Positions 8,314 through 19,362 of a stretch of DNA of 19,362 nt are shown here, in pieces. The number at the start of each line of letters is the position of its first letter. The stretch's first letter is position 1. The position numbers were made by a program, and so were the translations under genes. This stretch comes from Scenedesmus sp. ARA3. Its lineage: Eukaryota; Chlorophyta; Chlorophyceae; Sphaeropleales; Scenedesmaceae. The notes beneath the pieces are model-generated. The model made no database searches. It saw only the letters and a list, made by a program, of their open reading frames with translations, and was not told the origin of the DNA. The DNA lies in assembly GCA_004335835.1 (NCBI GenBank), contig RWJK01001824.1:1-19362 (forward strand), in the 5' to 3' direction.

Positions 8314-10303
8314 ATGGGCCACAACCTCAGCATCTCAACTACTTCTGCTGTAGGCCGCGGAGAGACATTGGACGACCTTGTAGAGAGGAATGTGCTATCG
8401 TTATTGAAGGCCACAGGCCCAAACCTGGCAGCAAAGGTACGCACTGCAAGCTCAACAACAGGATCCTCAGCTGCACTGTATTACTGTATGCTGGTGCCAG
8501 CATGCACAGAAAAGCATTTTCTGCTGCCACACAGCTAGCTGCAACAGCAAAACTTGCGTGCAACTTAGTGTACTCTCCCTGTATGTGACATCTGGTTATG
8601 TGCATGACTGCGCTGGTACCATGTTACAGGCGCCTGCCCCTGACAGTAACGACTTAGTGGCTGGCCTGGTCAGTAAGGTGCTGGCCCTGGAGTCAGACAA
8701 TGCAGCACTTAAGGAGCAGCTGCAAGCACTGCAGCAGCAACAGAAACAGCAAGCACACCAGCAGCAGCAGCTTGCACAGAGCAACGAGCTGCCGAACCAA
8801 CAGCAGCAACCGGGCAGCTGTGCATGTGAACAGCATGACTTGAATGTGCAACAGCAGCAGCAGCAGCAGCTTCAACACCTGCAGCTAGAGCTGCAGCGGA
8901 TGCGCCAGCAGTGCAAGGCGGCATGGCAGCAGGTGGCTGAGCTGAAATCCTTTCTCAATGACTATGGACTAGTGTGGGTGGGGCAGCAGCCAAGCCTTCC
9001 TGAAGCAGGCCAGGCGTGCTGCAGCACTGCATGTGGCGCTACTGATGTGCAAGCGGCTAGCCCTACGTATAGCCCTGCCAATGCAGCATCAAAAGCGGCT
9101 GCTGCAACAACAGCAGGGCCAGCAGCTGCTGCTGCTGTGTTGCCTTTTGATGTGTCAGAACTGCAAGAAGCCTTGGATGACTTGAATCAGCTAGCTGGCG
9201 ATGGCATTGGCCAGCTGAAGCAGCTGAACAGCCCATCAGCAGCACGACCTGCAGCCTCACCTAGCAACAGCAGCAGCAGCAGCAGCAGCAGGGGCAGGGC
9301 AATGCAGCTGGTCACTCCTGATCCCATCAAGCTAGCCATATTCAGTGATGGGCTTGTGCTGCATCAGTGCCCTCCTTTGCCATACAGCAGTGAGGCTGCT
9401 GACAGCATCCTGTCAGATATCTTTGACGGATACTTTCCATCAGCACTCAAAGACGAGTTCCCAGATGGTACACCCATCCAGCTGGTAGATAGAAAAGACC
9501 AGACGCTTGCTCAAGCAGCAGCAGCAGCAGCAGCAGCACAGAAGTGCAGCAACATCATCGGTTGGCAGGATTTGGAACAGCAGCAGCAGCAGCGGGGCTT
9601 GTCTGGCCTTGCTGGATTGAGTGGGCAAGCATTCTTGGATCGGCTTCCCAAGACAGTGATTCGGAACCAGCAGGTGGTCAGTGTCAGGCCTGCTGTGGAG
9701 CAGTTCATCAACGGCAGCAGCAGCAGCAGCAGCAGCAGTAGTGGTGCTGCAGGCAAGATATACTTAAGGCCCAGCAGCTGCTCTGGTGGCCTGTCACGAA
9801 GGGCGTCACAGGGAGGAGCAACAGCGGCAGTGGGGCAGCAGGAAGGATCAGCAGCAGCAAATGCCGGCACCTCACTGCAGCAGCAGCAGCAGCAGGCGAC
9901 CATCCAGGTCAAAAGTGAGGATGGCAAGCAGACGTACGTGCTGCTGATGCCTTACACAGCAACGCTGGCAGCGCTGCGTGCCAGCATAGACAAGCATAGG
10001 GCAATCACAGGAGCCCCTTGCCATATCTGCCAGCAGCAGCAGGCCCCAACAGCTAACGCAAGTGGGAGCCCTGCCCCGGCAAACGGCGGTCCTGTAGGCA
10101 GCGGTCAGGCGCCAGCCAGTATCAGTACACAAGATATGCAGAGGGCTGCTGGTGTGTGCTGCGGCTATGAGCTGCGCAGCGCGTTTCCTGCAAGGCTGTA
10201 TGCTGACGTCAGCATGAGCCTGGAGCAGGCGGGTCTGGTGCCCTCAGCCACGCTGTTCATGCGGCACGCAGCAGCTGCAGGAGCAGCTGCAGGCCAGACG
10301 TGA
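8314..10303 (+). CDS. UBXN11-like SEP/UBX-domain protein
   Basis: Model: exons 8314-8436 and 8630-10303, with a GTACGC donor, a TTACAG acceptor, phase 0, and 598 residues. ATG 8314 is the first Met after an in-frame stop at 8251. An unspliced start at ATG 8621 is an alternative that would drop 'TLDDLVERNVLSLLKATG'. Order of elements: leucine-rich coiled coil (~50-80), Gln-rich stretch, 'FLNDYGLVWVG' (human UBXN11/Socius has FLSDYGLQWVG), 'LQEALDDLNQLAGDG', SEP domain (~270-335, 'KLAIFSDGLVLHQCPPLP', 'FDGYFPSALKDEFPDGTP'), 'FLDRLPKTVIRN' (FLNRLPKFVIRQ in UBXN11), and UBX domain (~464-586) with a roughly 45-residue low-complexity insert before 'YELRSAFPARLYAD' and 'LEQAGLVPSATLFMR'. UBX domains dock on the AAA-ATPase CDC48/p97. 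The canonical Phe-Pro-Arg loop is Phe-Pro-Ala-Arg here. Poly-Gln and poly-Ser runs interrupt the linkers. There are no exon-edge copies. Confidence 0.87.
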
Positions 10304-11249
10304 CGGGCGCTAGGAAGGTGTGTGGCAGTACGCTCATGATGAGCAGCGCCCTGTGAGACGCGTGGGCTGCAGGAGGCGTTTGGCTTGTACCTTGCAAGGT
10401 GGCAGATTGCTCGAGTAGTAGCTCGGTAACCTTGCTGCTGCTGGACTGCTGACAGTGGTCCATGTGGGTGACGTCAGCGACTTCAAGCAGTGCTGCGCTC
10501 ATATTGTGATGTTCTTTTGTTACTCGGTTATTTTGTTACTCAGGTCATGAGTAGACCTGTGGTCAGTTTTCACGGCCACACAGCTCACGCATGAGGCTGG
10601 CATTGCCCAGCACATCAGATCAACAGCATACACAGTGTGCACGACTCTGTCATGTACGTGGGAAAAAAATGTACGTGGAAATCTGCCACTGCTTGCAAAG
10701 GCTTCAACTCAAGACAGCATATATTAGCGGCTGACATGACCTTATCAACAGAAGTCGGGTACGGTTACACCTCCATGTGATCCAGCCTAGCACGCGCATG
10801 CCAAGGCATGATGCAGCTGGTACGTAAACAGCCACTTTGTGCTGCGATGATCATCGCATTCATGGAATGCAGCCATCGAGCGGGCTGCAAAATGATCAAC
10901 AACACATTGTGATGGGGTAGTTGCTGCCAGTGCATGATAACAAGACAGCGCGCCTGACTGTTGGGTGGGCCCTGCAAGAGCAAGGTCCTGCCGAACTCCC
11001 ACAAAAGCTTCCAAACCGACTGCCAGCCAGAATGCACACAACACCGTGTGACACATGCTGCTTGTGCAAAGATTGTACCACAACACCAAGGCGCCATCTG
11101 CCCAACCCAGCGTTTAGCCAGTTGTGCCAAGCCACCGCTGCTGCTGCCTCAGCGGTGTCCCCAGGTGCACTGCTTGCACAATGCAATCATTACCATCACA
11201 TACAACCCAGCTGCAGCCACGTCAGAAACTGTCTTAGCTTCTAGCTGCC
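10304..11249. other. Convergent 3' region between the UBXN11-like gene and VPS23
   Basis: The two genes converge here, so this stretch should hold both 3' UTRs. I see no coding homology on either strand. A TTACA (TGTAA on the minus strand) at 10765-10769 may end VPS23. I found no TGTAA for the plus-strand gene between 10304 and 10760. Confidence 0.45.
10765..10769 (-). terminator. Candidate TGTAA polyadenylation motif for VPS23
   Basis: On the minus strand this reads TGTAA and lies about 480 nt past the VPS23 stop, a plausible 3' UTR length for a chlorophyte gene. Confidence 0.25.
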
Positions 11250-11273
11250 TCAGCGGTGCGACCAGGTGTCGCC
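11138..11273 (-). repeat. Degenerate duplication of the VPS23 stop-codon segment
   Basis: On the minus strand the working end (encoding 'GDTWSHR' and TGA at 11250-11252, followed by GGCAGC) recurs about 105 bp downstream at about 11138-11171. There a similar 'CTWGHR', TGA, GGCAGC can be read. This parallels the duplicated stop segment of the transporter, but the match is shorter. Confidence 0.5.
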
Positions 11274-14200
11274 GTGTGTCAGCATGCAGGCTGCGCCTGA
11301 GCTGCCAGAGCTGCGCGGCTGCGGCTGCTGCCGCTGCGCAGCCGCCACCTTGAGGCCCAATGCACGCGCCAGAAACTGCTTGCGGCACAGCAGCCGCACC
11401 TGCAGAGAGGGAGGTAGGCAGGGGCGCAGAGGGGTGCAGGCGCAGCAGCAGGCAGCCAGGCAGGGTATGTCAGGCGAAATGAACGAGGCAGGGAGCACTG
11501 TATCAGGCGCCCAGCTGCATACAAAGCATACACCAGACAGCTGCCGCATGTTTGCACGTTGTGCAGCCTTGCCCCATACTACAGCAGCCCACTTCTCACA
11601 AAAAAGACAATTTAAAAAGAGCAGCACACACTCGCACCTGCTTCATGTACACGTCTGGCGCCAGCTTGCCCTGCAGCATGCCCTTCTCCAGAGCAAGCAG
11701 CACATCCTCAACCACACAGCCACGGCGCCAAACACAATACAAAAAAAAAGCCTGACCACGCACCTGCTTCATGTACACGTCTGGTGCCAGCTTCCCTTGC
11801 AGCATGCCCTTCTCTAGCGCAAGCAGCACATCCTCAACCGCACAGCCCCAGCGCTAAGCACGAAACAAAGAAACAGCCTGACCACGCACCTGCTTCATAT
11901 AGACATCGGGTGCCAGCTTGCCTTGCAGCATGCCCTTCCAGAGCAAGCAGCACATCCTCAACCGCACAGCCACGGCGCCAGAACAACACCAAAAAACAGC
12001 CTGACCACGCACCTGCTTCATAAGGACATCAGGTGCCAGCTTGCCTTGCAGCATGCCCTTCTCTAGCGCCAGCAGCACATCCTCAACCGCACAGCCACGG
12101 CGCCAAACACAAAACCACAAACAGCCTTACTGCGCACCTGTTTCATGTACACGTCTGGCGCCAGCTTGCCCTGTAGCATGCCCTTCTCCAGAGCCAGCAG
12201 CACATCCTCAACCGCACAATCCCGACGCCAAACACAACACAAACAAAAAAACAGCCTGACCACGCACCTGCTTCATGTACACGTCTGGTGCCAGCTTGCC
12301 TTGCAGCATGCCCTTCTCCAAAGCCAGCAGCACATCCTCAACCGCACAATCCTCCGCCTGCGCAGCCAGCGCCTGCCTGCTCAGATCATCCGCAGGCACC
12401 ACCACCTTGTTCACGTCCAGCTGGCCAGAAGCTTCAGCAGCAGCAGCCACTGCGTCGGCCTTCCACTCGTGCTCGTTGAGCCATGCTTCGAGCGCTGCGG
12501 ATTGGCGGCCCAGCTGCGCCACGAGGCCTTCTGTGCCGGCTCGCTCCTGCTGGATGGCGGACACCTGCGTGATACAGCGCAGGGAGCGAGGGAGGAAAAA
12601 CATCAGGCAGTTGGTGTGCAGTTGGTGTGTTGTAGCAAAACACGGCGCAGGCGGCCCAGCTGCGCGACGAGGCCTTCTGTGCCGCTCCTGCTGGATGGCA
12701 GAGACCTGCACAGTTGGGACAGCAGCAACGGCAGTGGTGTTACGCACATGTGGACAAGTATCTGGGTGATGCGATGACATTGCAGGCAGCAGTGAATGCG
12801 CACACTGCTGGATGGACTGGCGGCCGAGCTGCGGGACGAGGCCCCCGGTGCCGGCTAGCTCCTGCTGGATGGCAGAGACCTGCAAGATCAGAGCAAGGGC
12901 GCCGGTGGTGACTTGACGGAGACAATTTACAGGTGTGGGGTTGGTGGCATGACATTGCAGGCAGAGAAGTGTGTGCACCCTGGTGAACGGAGTGGCGGTC
13001 CAGCTGCACAACGAGGCCCTCTGTGCCTGCGGGAGACCTGTGAGTGAGAACTAGCACAGGTTACATCACCAAACTGTGCAGCCTGCTGCTGCCTCACCAG
13101 GCCCCGCAACTCCTGTCCCTGGCCACAAGCTTGCGCTGCACCTCCAGCAGCCCAACCCACACAGCCTATCAACCCTGCAGCCATGCTGGCAGGATGAAAT
13201 GAGATCAACTCACTACCCCCGCAACTCCCTGTCTCTTGCCACCAACTTGCGCTGCACCTCCCACAGCCCAAACCCGCACCCTGCAACACCCTGTCAATCC
13301 TGCAGCCATGCAGGCAAAATCAAATGTCAATGTAACCTGCTCACCAGCCCCTGCAGCTCCCTGTCCCTTGCCACCAGCTTGCGCTGCACCTCCAGCAGCC
13401 CGTCCATCTCCTCGGCTGCCGAGACAAAACCCTGCAATTACTAAACTCCAAACCCTAAAGCCCTACGCCCTGCCTCACCATGCCCTGCAGCTCTCTGTCC
13501 CTTGCCACCAGCTTGCGCTGCACTTCAAGCAGCCCGTCCATCTCCTCGGCTGCCCAACCCAAACCCTGCAATCAACAAACTCCAAACCCCAAAGCCCTAC
13601 GCCCTGCCTCACCATGCCCTGCAGCTCTCTGTCCCTTGCCACCAGCTTGCGCTGCACCTCCAGCAGCCCGTCCATCTCCTCGGCTGCCCAACCAAAACCC
13701 TGCAACTACAAAACTCCAAACCCTAAAGCCCTACGCCCTGCCTCACCATGCCCTGCAGCTCCCTGTCCCGTGCCACCAGCTTGCGCTGCACTTCAAGCAG
13801 CCCGTCCATCTCCTCGGCTGCGTGGCGGTTGAACGCCTCCAGCCCAGCCTGCAGCCGCCCACCCAGCGCACGCACCGCCAGCGCCTGCAAGAAAGGCAAA
13901 AGACAGATAGGCGCGAAGATGTGAATCAGCAAGCCCAGCCTGCAGCCGCCCACCCAGCGCGCGCACCGCCAGCGCCTGCAGGGAAGGCAAAAGACAGATA
14001 GGCGCGAAGACGTGAATCAGCAAGCCCAGCCTGCAGCCGCCCGCCCAGCGCACGCACCGCCAGCGCCTGCCAGGGAGACCGTCAGTCAGTCAGTCAGGCA
14101 GACAGGTGTATCAGCAGGCAGGCAGAGAGGGCAGGCAGAGAGGACTATGGCAGGCTTGCAGAGAGGGCTGCAGCTATCGGCAGCAAGCACATGACCTACA

Positions 14201-16013
14201 AGGCTTGCTGGAGAACGCACCACAACACCCTACTGTAGCGTCAAGAACATGTAATGATGTGTCTCAAAACCCAGCCCCCTCCCCTTACCTGGAAGCTGCC
14301 CTTCAGCTCCTCCACCTGCTGCTGCTTGGGATCCAGTGCAGGCGGAGGCGGCGGCCGCGCTGCATAGCCCACGCCTGCTGCTGCTGCTGCTGCGTCTGGC
14401 GGCCGCACCCCGCTGCCTGCTGCTGTTGCTGCTGCATACGCTGGTCCCCACAGCGAGTGACTCGCCAAGTTGGGGTCTGGCTGCTGCTGCTGCGCTGCTG
14501 CGTGGTTAGGGTAGCCGCCATTGTGCTGTTGCTGCTGCAGGCCGCCTGGCGGCGGCACATGCTGCATCATGCCTTGCTGCTGCTGCTGCATGCTGGCGTA
14601 TCCTGCGTAGGGGTTGCTGCTGCTGCTGCCGGGTCCTTGCTGCTGACCTGGCGGCGGCACGTACCCTGGCGGTTTAGTGTACAGCGGCGGTTCAGCGCCA
14701 AACAGCATCGCCATCTCCTGGCAGGCTGTTGACAGGTCAGAGCTAGGGTGCAGCCAGTTTGCAATGCAGCTGGTGCGCACGAGGCCTGAAGGGTCCACAT
14801 ATGTGTGGCCTGCTTTAATGATCATGTTTGCTGTGGGGCACACATACACGATGGGGGCTTGCAGGGGGTAGCGCTCAGGCAGCCACACCACCACCGGAAT
14901 GTTGTACTTGTGTGCCTGCAGGAAACAGGGTTGGTGTGCGCTCGGTGTAAGCAGCTTTCCTGCAAGCAAGAGCTGTGCTTGGTTGCTGCGGCGGGTTGAA
15001 GATACCACAGGTGTTTGTCTGTCTTTGCATGCATTGTGATGCCAAGCCCCCGGCAAGTTCTGCAAACACCTTGCTGTGCCTTCTCGGCGCTGCTGCTGAG
15101 TGATGCAAGCTGCTGCTCTGCCTGCCAGTCGCAGCTGTCTACAGATGTACAACTCGCGCAGCAGCTGCTGTTGGCTGGTGCGCTGCTGGCTTCTGGCTGC
15201 CCAGTGTGTCCTGCAAGTTGGCCACCCAGTTGTTGTCATAGTACAGCCAGCTCCATATCTGCAGCACCCACCTGGTAGTGGATGGGGATGGTGCCCTCGG
15301 CTTTGATGAGGTGCAGGATCCTGCAAGCAACATTGGGTTTTTAAAATAGGGTACTTCCATGTTGGCTTGTTGTGTACACGGTGCAGCTGGCACACATACT
15401 CAATCATGCCAGCATCTAGTAGCGTGCAGGGTTGACGACGTTGTTGCTCTGGCATGCACGGCAACCTGAGAACGATGATGATGCCAGCTGTGCACATAAG
15501 GGCAGCTCAGCACTGCTGAGCAGGGTTGCGCTGCTGTACGCCAGGCTGCAGCAGCTGCTGATCACCAGGTTTGCTCACCTGCCATCATTGGTGTGGTACT
15601 CACTGACCTTGATGGTCAGGTTGGGGAACATCTGCAGCGTACACCAGATGCAAGAGAGGAAGGTGCAGTACTCAGCAGTAGCTGGCAGCATGTCTGAGCA
15701 CTGATGCTGCTGCACAAGCCTGACGCCAGCTCCCGCATATGCAAGCGCAAATATGTTGCAAAATGCATCTTCTACACTGAACTAAGGCTGCAGGCGTGAC
15801 CACTGCATACGTAGATGGCCCTTGTTCATGCAGCAGCACATACAGAACCGTTTCAACACCAACGCCCTAGTTCCGCGTGCACACCTTCAACAGGTCTGAC
15901 AGATGCTCCCGAATCGTCCATTTGTTGCGCTCCTCGTATGGAACCGCCTGGGGCCCGCGCTGTGAGAGCACAGACGAAATGAATTCAACTGCTTGCCCAA
16001 GTGGAGGGCCCAT
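11250..16013 (-). CDS. VPS23: VPS23/TSG101 (ELC) subunit of ESCRT-I
   Basis: Exons in transcript order: 15885-16013, 15579-15631, 15272-15320, 14289-14915, 13747-13884, 12268-12564, 11250-11399; 480 residues, all phases consistent. The ATG at 16011-16013 follows an in-frame stop. An N-terminal UEV domain (1-150) shows 'VPYEERNKWTIREHL', 'FPNLTIKVSEYHTNDGR', 'KAEGTIPIHYQ', 'YNIPVVVWLPERYPLQAP', 'YVDPSGLV' and 'FGAEPPLYTKP'. It lacks the E2 catalytic Cys, as UEVs do. A Gln/Pro/Ala-rich linker (150-286) follows, then a coiled coil (287-370, 'LLEVQRKLVARDRELQ'). The steadiness box is at ~405-455: 'AVEDVLLALEKGML', 'LAPDVYMKQ', 'VRLLCRKQFLARALGLKV', compared with RLLSREQF in Arabidopsis ELC. ESCRT-I sorts ubiquitinated membrane cargo at endosomes. 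The tail after LKVAAAQ is unlike relatives, so the last ~25 residues are less certain. At 480 residues it is longer than human TSG101 (390), mainly through the linker. All the downstream introns are packed with exon-edge copies. Confidence 0.93.
11637..12353 (-). repeat. Six ~125-bp units of the VPS23 steadiness-box exon end plus donor
   Basis: The working exon end (12268-12353) is followed in the transcript by five more copies, near 12136, 12012, 11887, 11761 and 11637. Each encodes all or most of 'VEDVLLALEKGMLQGKLAPD' and 'YMKQ', and each is followed by a GTGCG donor plus about 35 nt of A/C-rich filler (plus-strand view). The left border of each copy has no AG, so they are not stand-alone exons. 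The 11637 copy differs from the working exon by four synonymous codons and one Ala to Val. The 11887 copy has four synonymous changes in five codons but also a 2-nt deletion that breaks the frame. Confidence 0.93.
12488..13040 (-). repeat. Four copies of the 'VSAIQQE.AGTEGLVAQLGR' exon start (acceptor side)
   Basis: Exon-equivalent starts on the minus strand are at 12564 (working), 12705, 12879 and about 13037. The first three keep GCAG before the copied codons. The 12705 copy has a 4-nt deletion. The 12879 copy is in frame with about five synonymous and three nonsynonymous changes. The 13037 copy has lost its acceptor and the middle of the segment. Confidence 0.85.
13100..13835 (-). repeat. 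Six ~130-bp units of the VPS23 coiled-coil exon ('EEMDGLLEVQRKLVARDREL')
   Basis: The working exon is 13747-13884. Five more copies of its 3' half lie downstream in the transcript, near 13617, 13482, 13347, 13215 and 13105. The three nearest are bounded on the left by GCAG|CCGAG and on the right by a GTGAG-type donor, so they look exon-like, but a 71-nt unit would shift the frame. The nearest copy differs from the working exon by four codons, all synonymous; the next by two, both synonymous. The two farthest are more diverged. The filler between units contains 'AACCCTAAAGCC' in each of three spacers. Confidence 0.92.
13830..14075 (-). repeat. Three ~102-bp units of the 'ALAVRALGGRLQAGL' exon start
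   Basis: The start of the exon at 13747-13884 is repeated twice upstream in the transcript, at about 13927-13979 and 14029-14075. The flanking intronic filler (plus strand AAAAGACAGATAGGCGCGAA) is nearly identical in the first two units. These units are much more alike than those of other arrays and so are probably the most recent. A short CAGT/CAGG-rich stretch follows at about 14085-14160. Confidence 0.9.
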
Positions 16014-16865
16014 GAAGCTGCCACCGAAGCGAAACTGTTTATGTTTTGAAGCTTAGGTAGATCCGACGCTTTCGAGTGAATCTAGGTGTGCGTGCGTGCC
16101 AACAGCAGTAGTGAGAGGCAGGTGAGCGGAGCTGTCAGAGCTCAAGCTGCAACGTGAACGTAGGCAGCGGTGCTTACACCCAATACGTCACAGCAAGCTT
16201 GATCACCGCCATGTACTGGGAAGACATTGGCACTGCAGACCACTGGGGTTTCCTGCAGTCAAACGCATGTGACAGGGTGTACCGTGCCAAACCCTTGCAC
16301 CTGCCACAGCAATACACTGGTCCTGCACAACCCCACAGCGCACTGGCTGTCACAAAGCCTGGAGCAACAATTACAGCTCAACAAGGCCTGGGTGCCAGTG
16401 CATATGATGCGTAGCTTGACAACAACAACTGCAAACCCACTGTCAACAACTGAAATTTAGGTAACAAAACTCATCTACTGACACCGCAACTCCCGTCACA
16501 ACAACGTAGAGTTATTGCACACAGCCGGCGGCGCACGGTGAGGCCAAGATGCATCTCTTTCACAAGCTGTCGGCAGATACTTGACAACAGTGTGTAGCTG
16601 CCACCTTATTGCCCACACTCGCCACGGCCGCTCCGTCAACATCTGGCACAGTCATGCAAGTGAGCAGCTCGTCAAGCTGAACTCACAACCCTAGCGGCTC
16701 CTCCACAAACGAAACAGCAGCAGAGTAAGTTCCGGCACCGACTCTGCTGCCGCAACCACTGTTTGAGCTCTACCACAGCGTTAGAACACAGCAGCTAGCG
16801 TGGCCCTTCCTCCCGCATGCCCGGCCTCAGGCAGTCGCAGCCAAGTCGTTAGCTGACAGCTCGGA
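16014..16865. other. Region between VPS23 and the aldo-keto reductase
   Basis: Both flanking genes run leftward. This stretch should therefore hold the aldo-keto reductase 3' UTR (right) and the VPS23 promoter and 5' UTR (left). It is less repetitive than the introns and I see no gene in it. TTACA motifs (TGTAA on the minus strand) at 16371-16375 and 16174-16178 are candidate polyadenylation signals. Confidence 0.45.
16371..16375 (-). terminator. Candidate TGTAA polyadenylation motif for the aldo-keto reductase
   Basis: It reads TGTAA on the minus strand, about 490 nt past the reductase stop. A second one at 16174-16178 is closer to the VPS23 start and less likely. Confidence 0.22.
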
Positions 16866-19347
<2,482 letters not shown>

Positions 19348-19362
19348 CTGAGACAGCAGCAG

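Noticed and set aside
10765..11130. 121-codon minus-strand open frame
   Set aside because: It lacks any recognisable domain and lies in the expected VPS23 3' UTR; its composition does not look coding.
13440..13735. Telomere-like AACCCTAAA motifs in VPS23 intron filler (also near 18066 and 18408)
   Set aside because: They occur once per repeat unit rather than in tandem, so they do not form an interstitial telomere tract.
11637..13900. CRISPR-like appearance of regularly spaced ~125-130-bp repeats
   Set aside because: The units encode parts of the VPS23 exons and carry splice donors, the spacers are themselves repeated, and the setting is eukaryotic.
15139..15260. Minus-strand stretch reading 'WSWLYYDNNWVANLQ' inside a VPS23 intron, possible extra exon
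   Set aside because: The UEV domain is already contiguous across this junction (IHYQ joined to AHKYNIPV, phase 0), so inclusion would split the fold. Kept only as a possible decayed segment.
16154..16460. Two overlapping plus-strand open frames between VPS23 and the reductase
   Set aside because: They have no family resemblance and lie antisense to the expected UTR/promoter region.

Overview
The window looks like nuclear DNA of a green alga (Chlorophyta, probably the Chlamydomonadales/Sphaeropleales group). The reasons are spliceosomal genes with short exons and GT/AG introns, very dense CAG/CTG trinucleotide runs, Gln/Ala/Ser-rich linkers, candidate TGTAA polyadenylation motifs, and a plastid-lineage-type UhpC hexose-phosphate transporter next to ordinary eukaryotic housekeeping genes. 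The lineage is inference; no rRNA or marker gene is present.

Layout. 1-494: a three-copy, about 202-bp tandem repeat that may carry the 3' end of an unidentified + strand gene. 756-1169 (-): a remnant that looks like the C-terminal end of a non-LTR retrotransposon polyprotein. 1793-7114 (+): an OPA/UhpC-type sugar-phosphate transporter, eight exons visible, N-terminal exons not found. 8314-10303 (+): a UBXN11-like SEP/UBX protein in two exons. 11250-16013 (-): a complete seven-exon VPS23/TSG101 (ESCRT-I) gene of 480 residues. 16866 to beyond 19347 (-): the C-terminal five exons of an AKR13-type aldo-keto reductase whose 5' end lies outside the window.

The dominant signal is not a gene. In all three multi-intron genes (transporter, VPS23, aldo-keto reductase) nearly every intron is lined with one to five extra, imperfect copies of the neighbouring exon edge. 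On the acceptor side a copy carries the AG and the first 20-100 nt of the exon. On the donor side it carries the last 30-100 nt of the exon plus the GT. Even the stop-codon segments of two genes are duplicated. Where the copies keep their frame, their differences from the working exon are overwhelmingly synonymous: my hand count is about 63 synonymous to 12 nonsynonymous codon changes in 15 copies. Neutral intronic fossils should not look like that.

Either this genome has an unusual exon-edge amplification process with continuing coding constraint or gene conversion, or the assembly has strung divergent alleles or paralogues together at exon/intron borders. The UBXN11-like gene, nearly all one exon, has no such copies and serves as an internal control. 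The genes do not form a functional pathway; they are unrelated neighbours.
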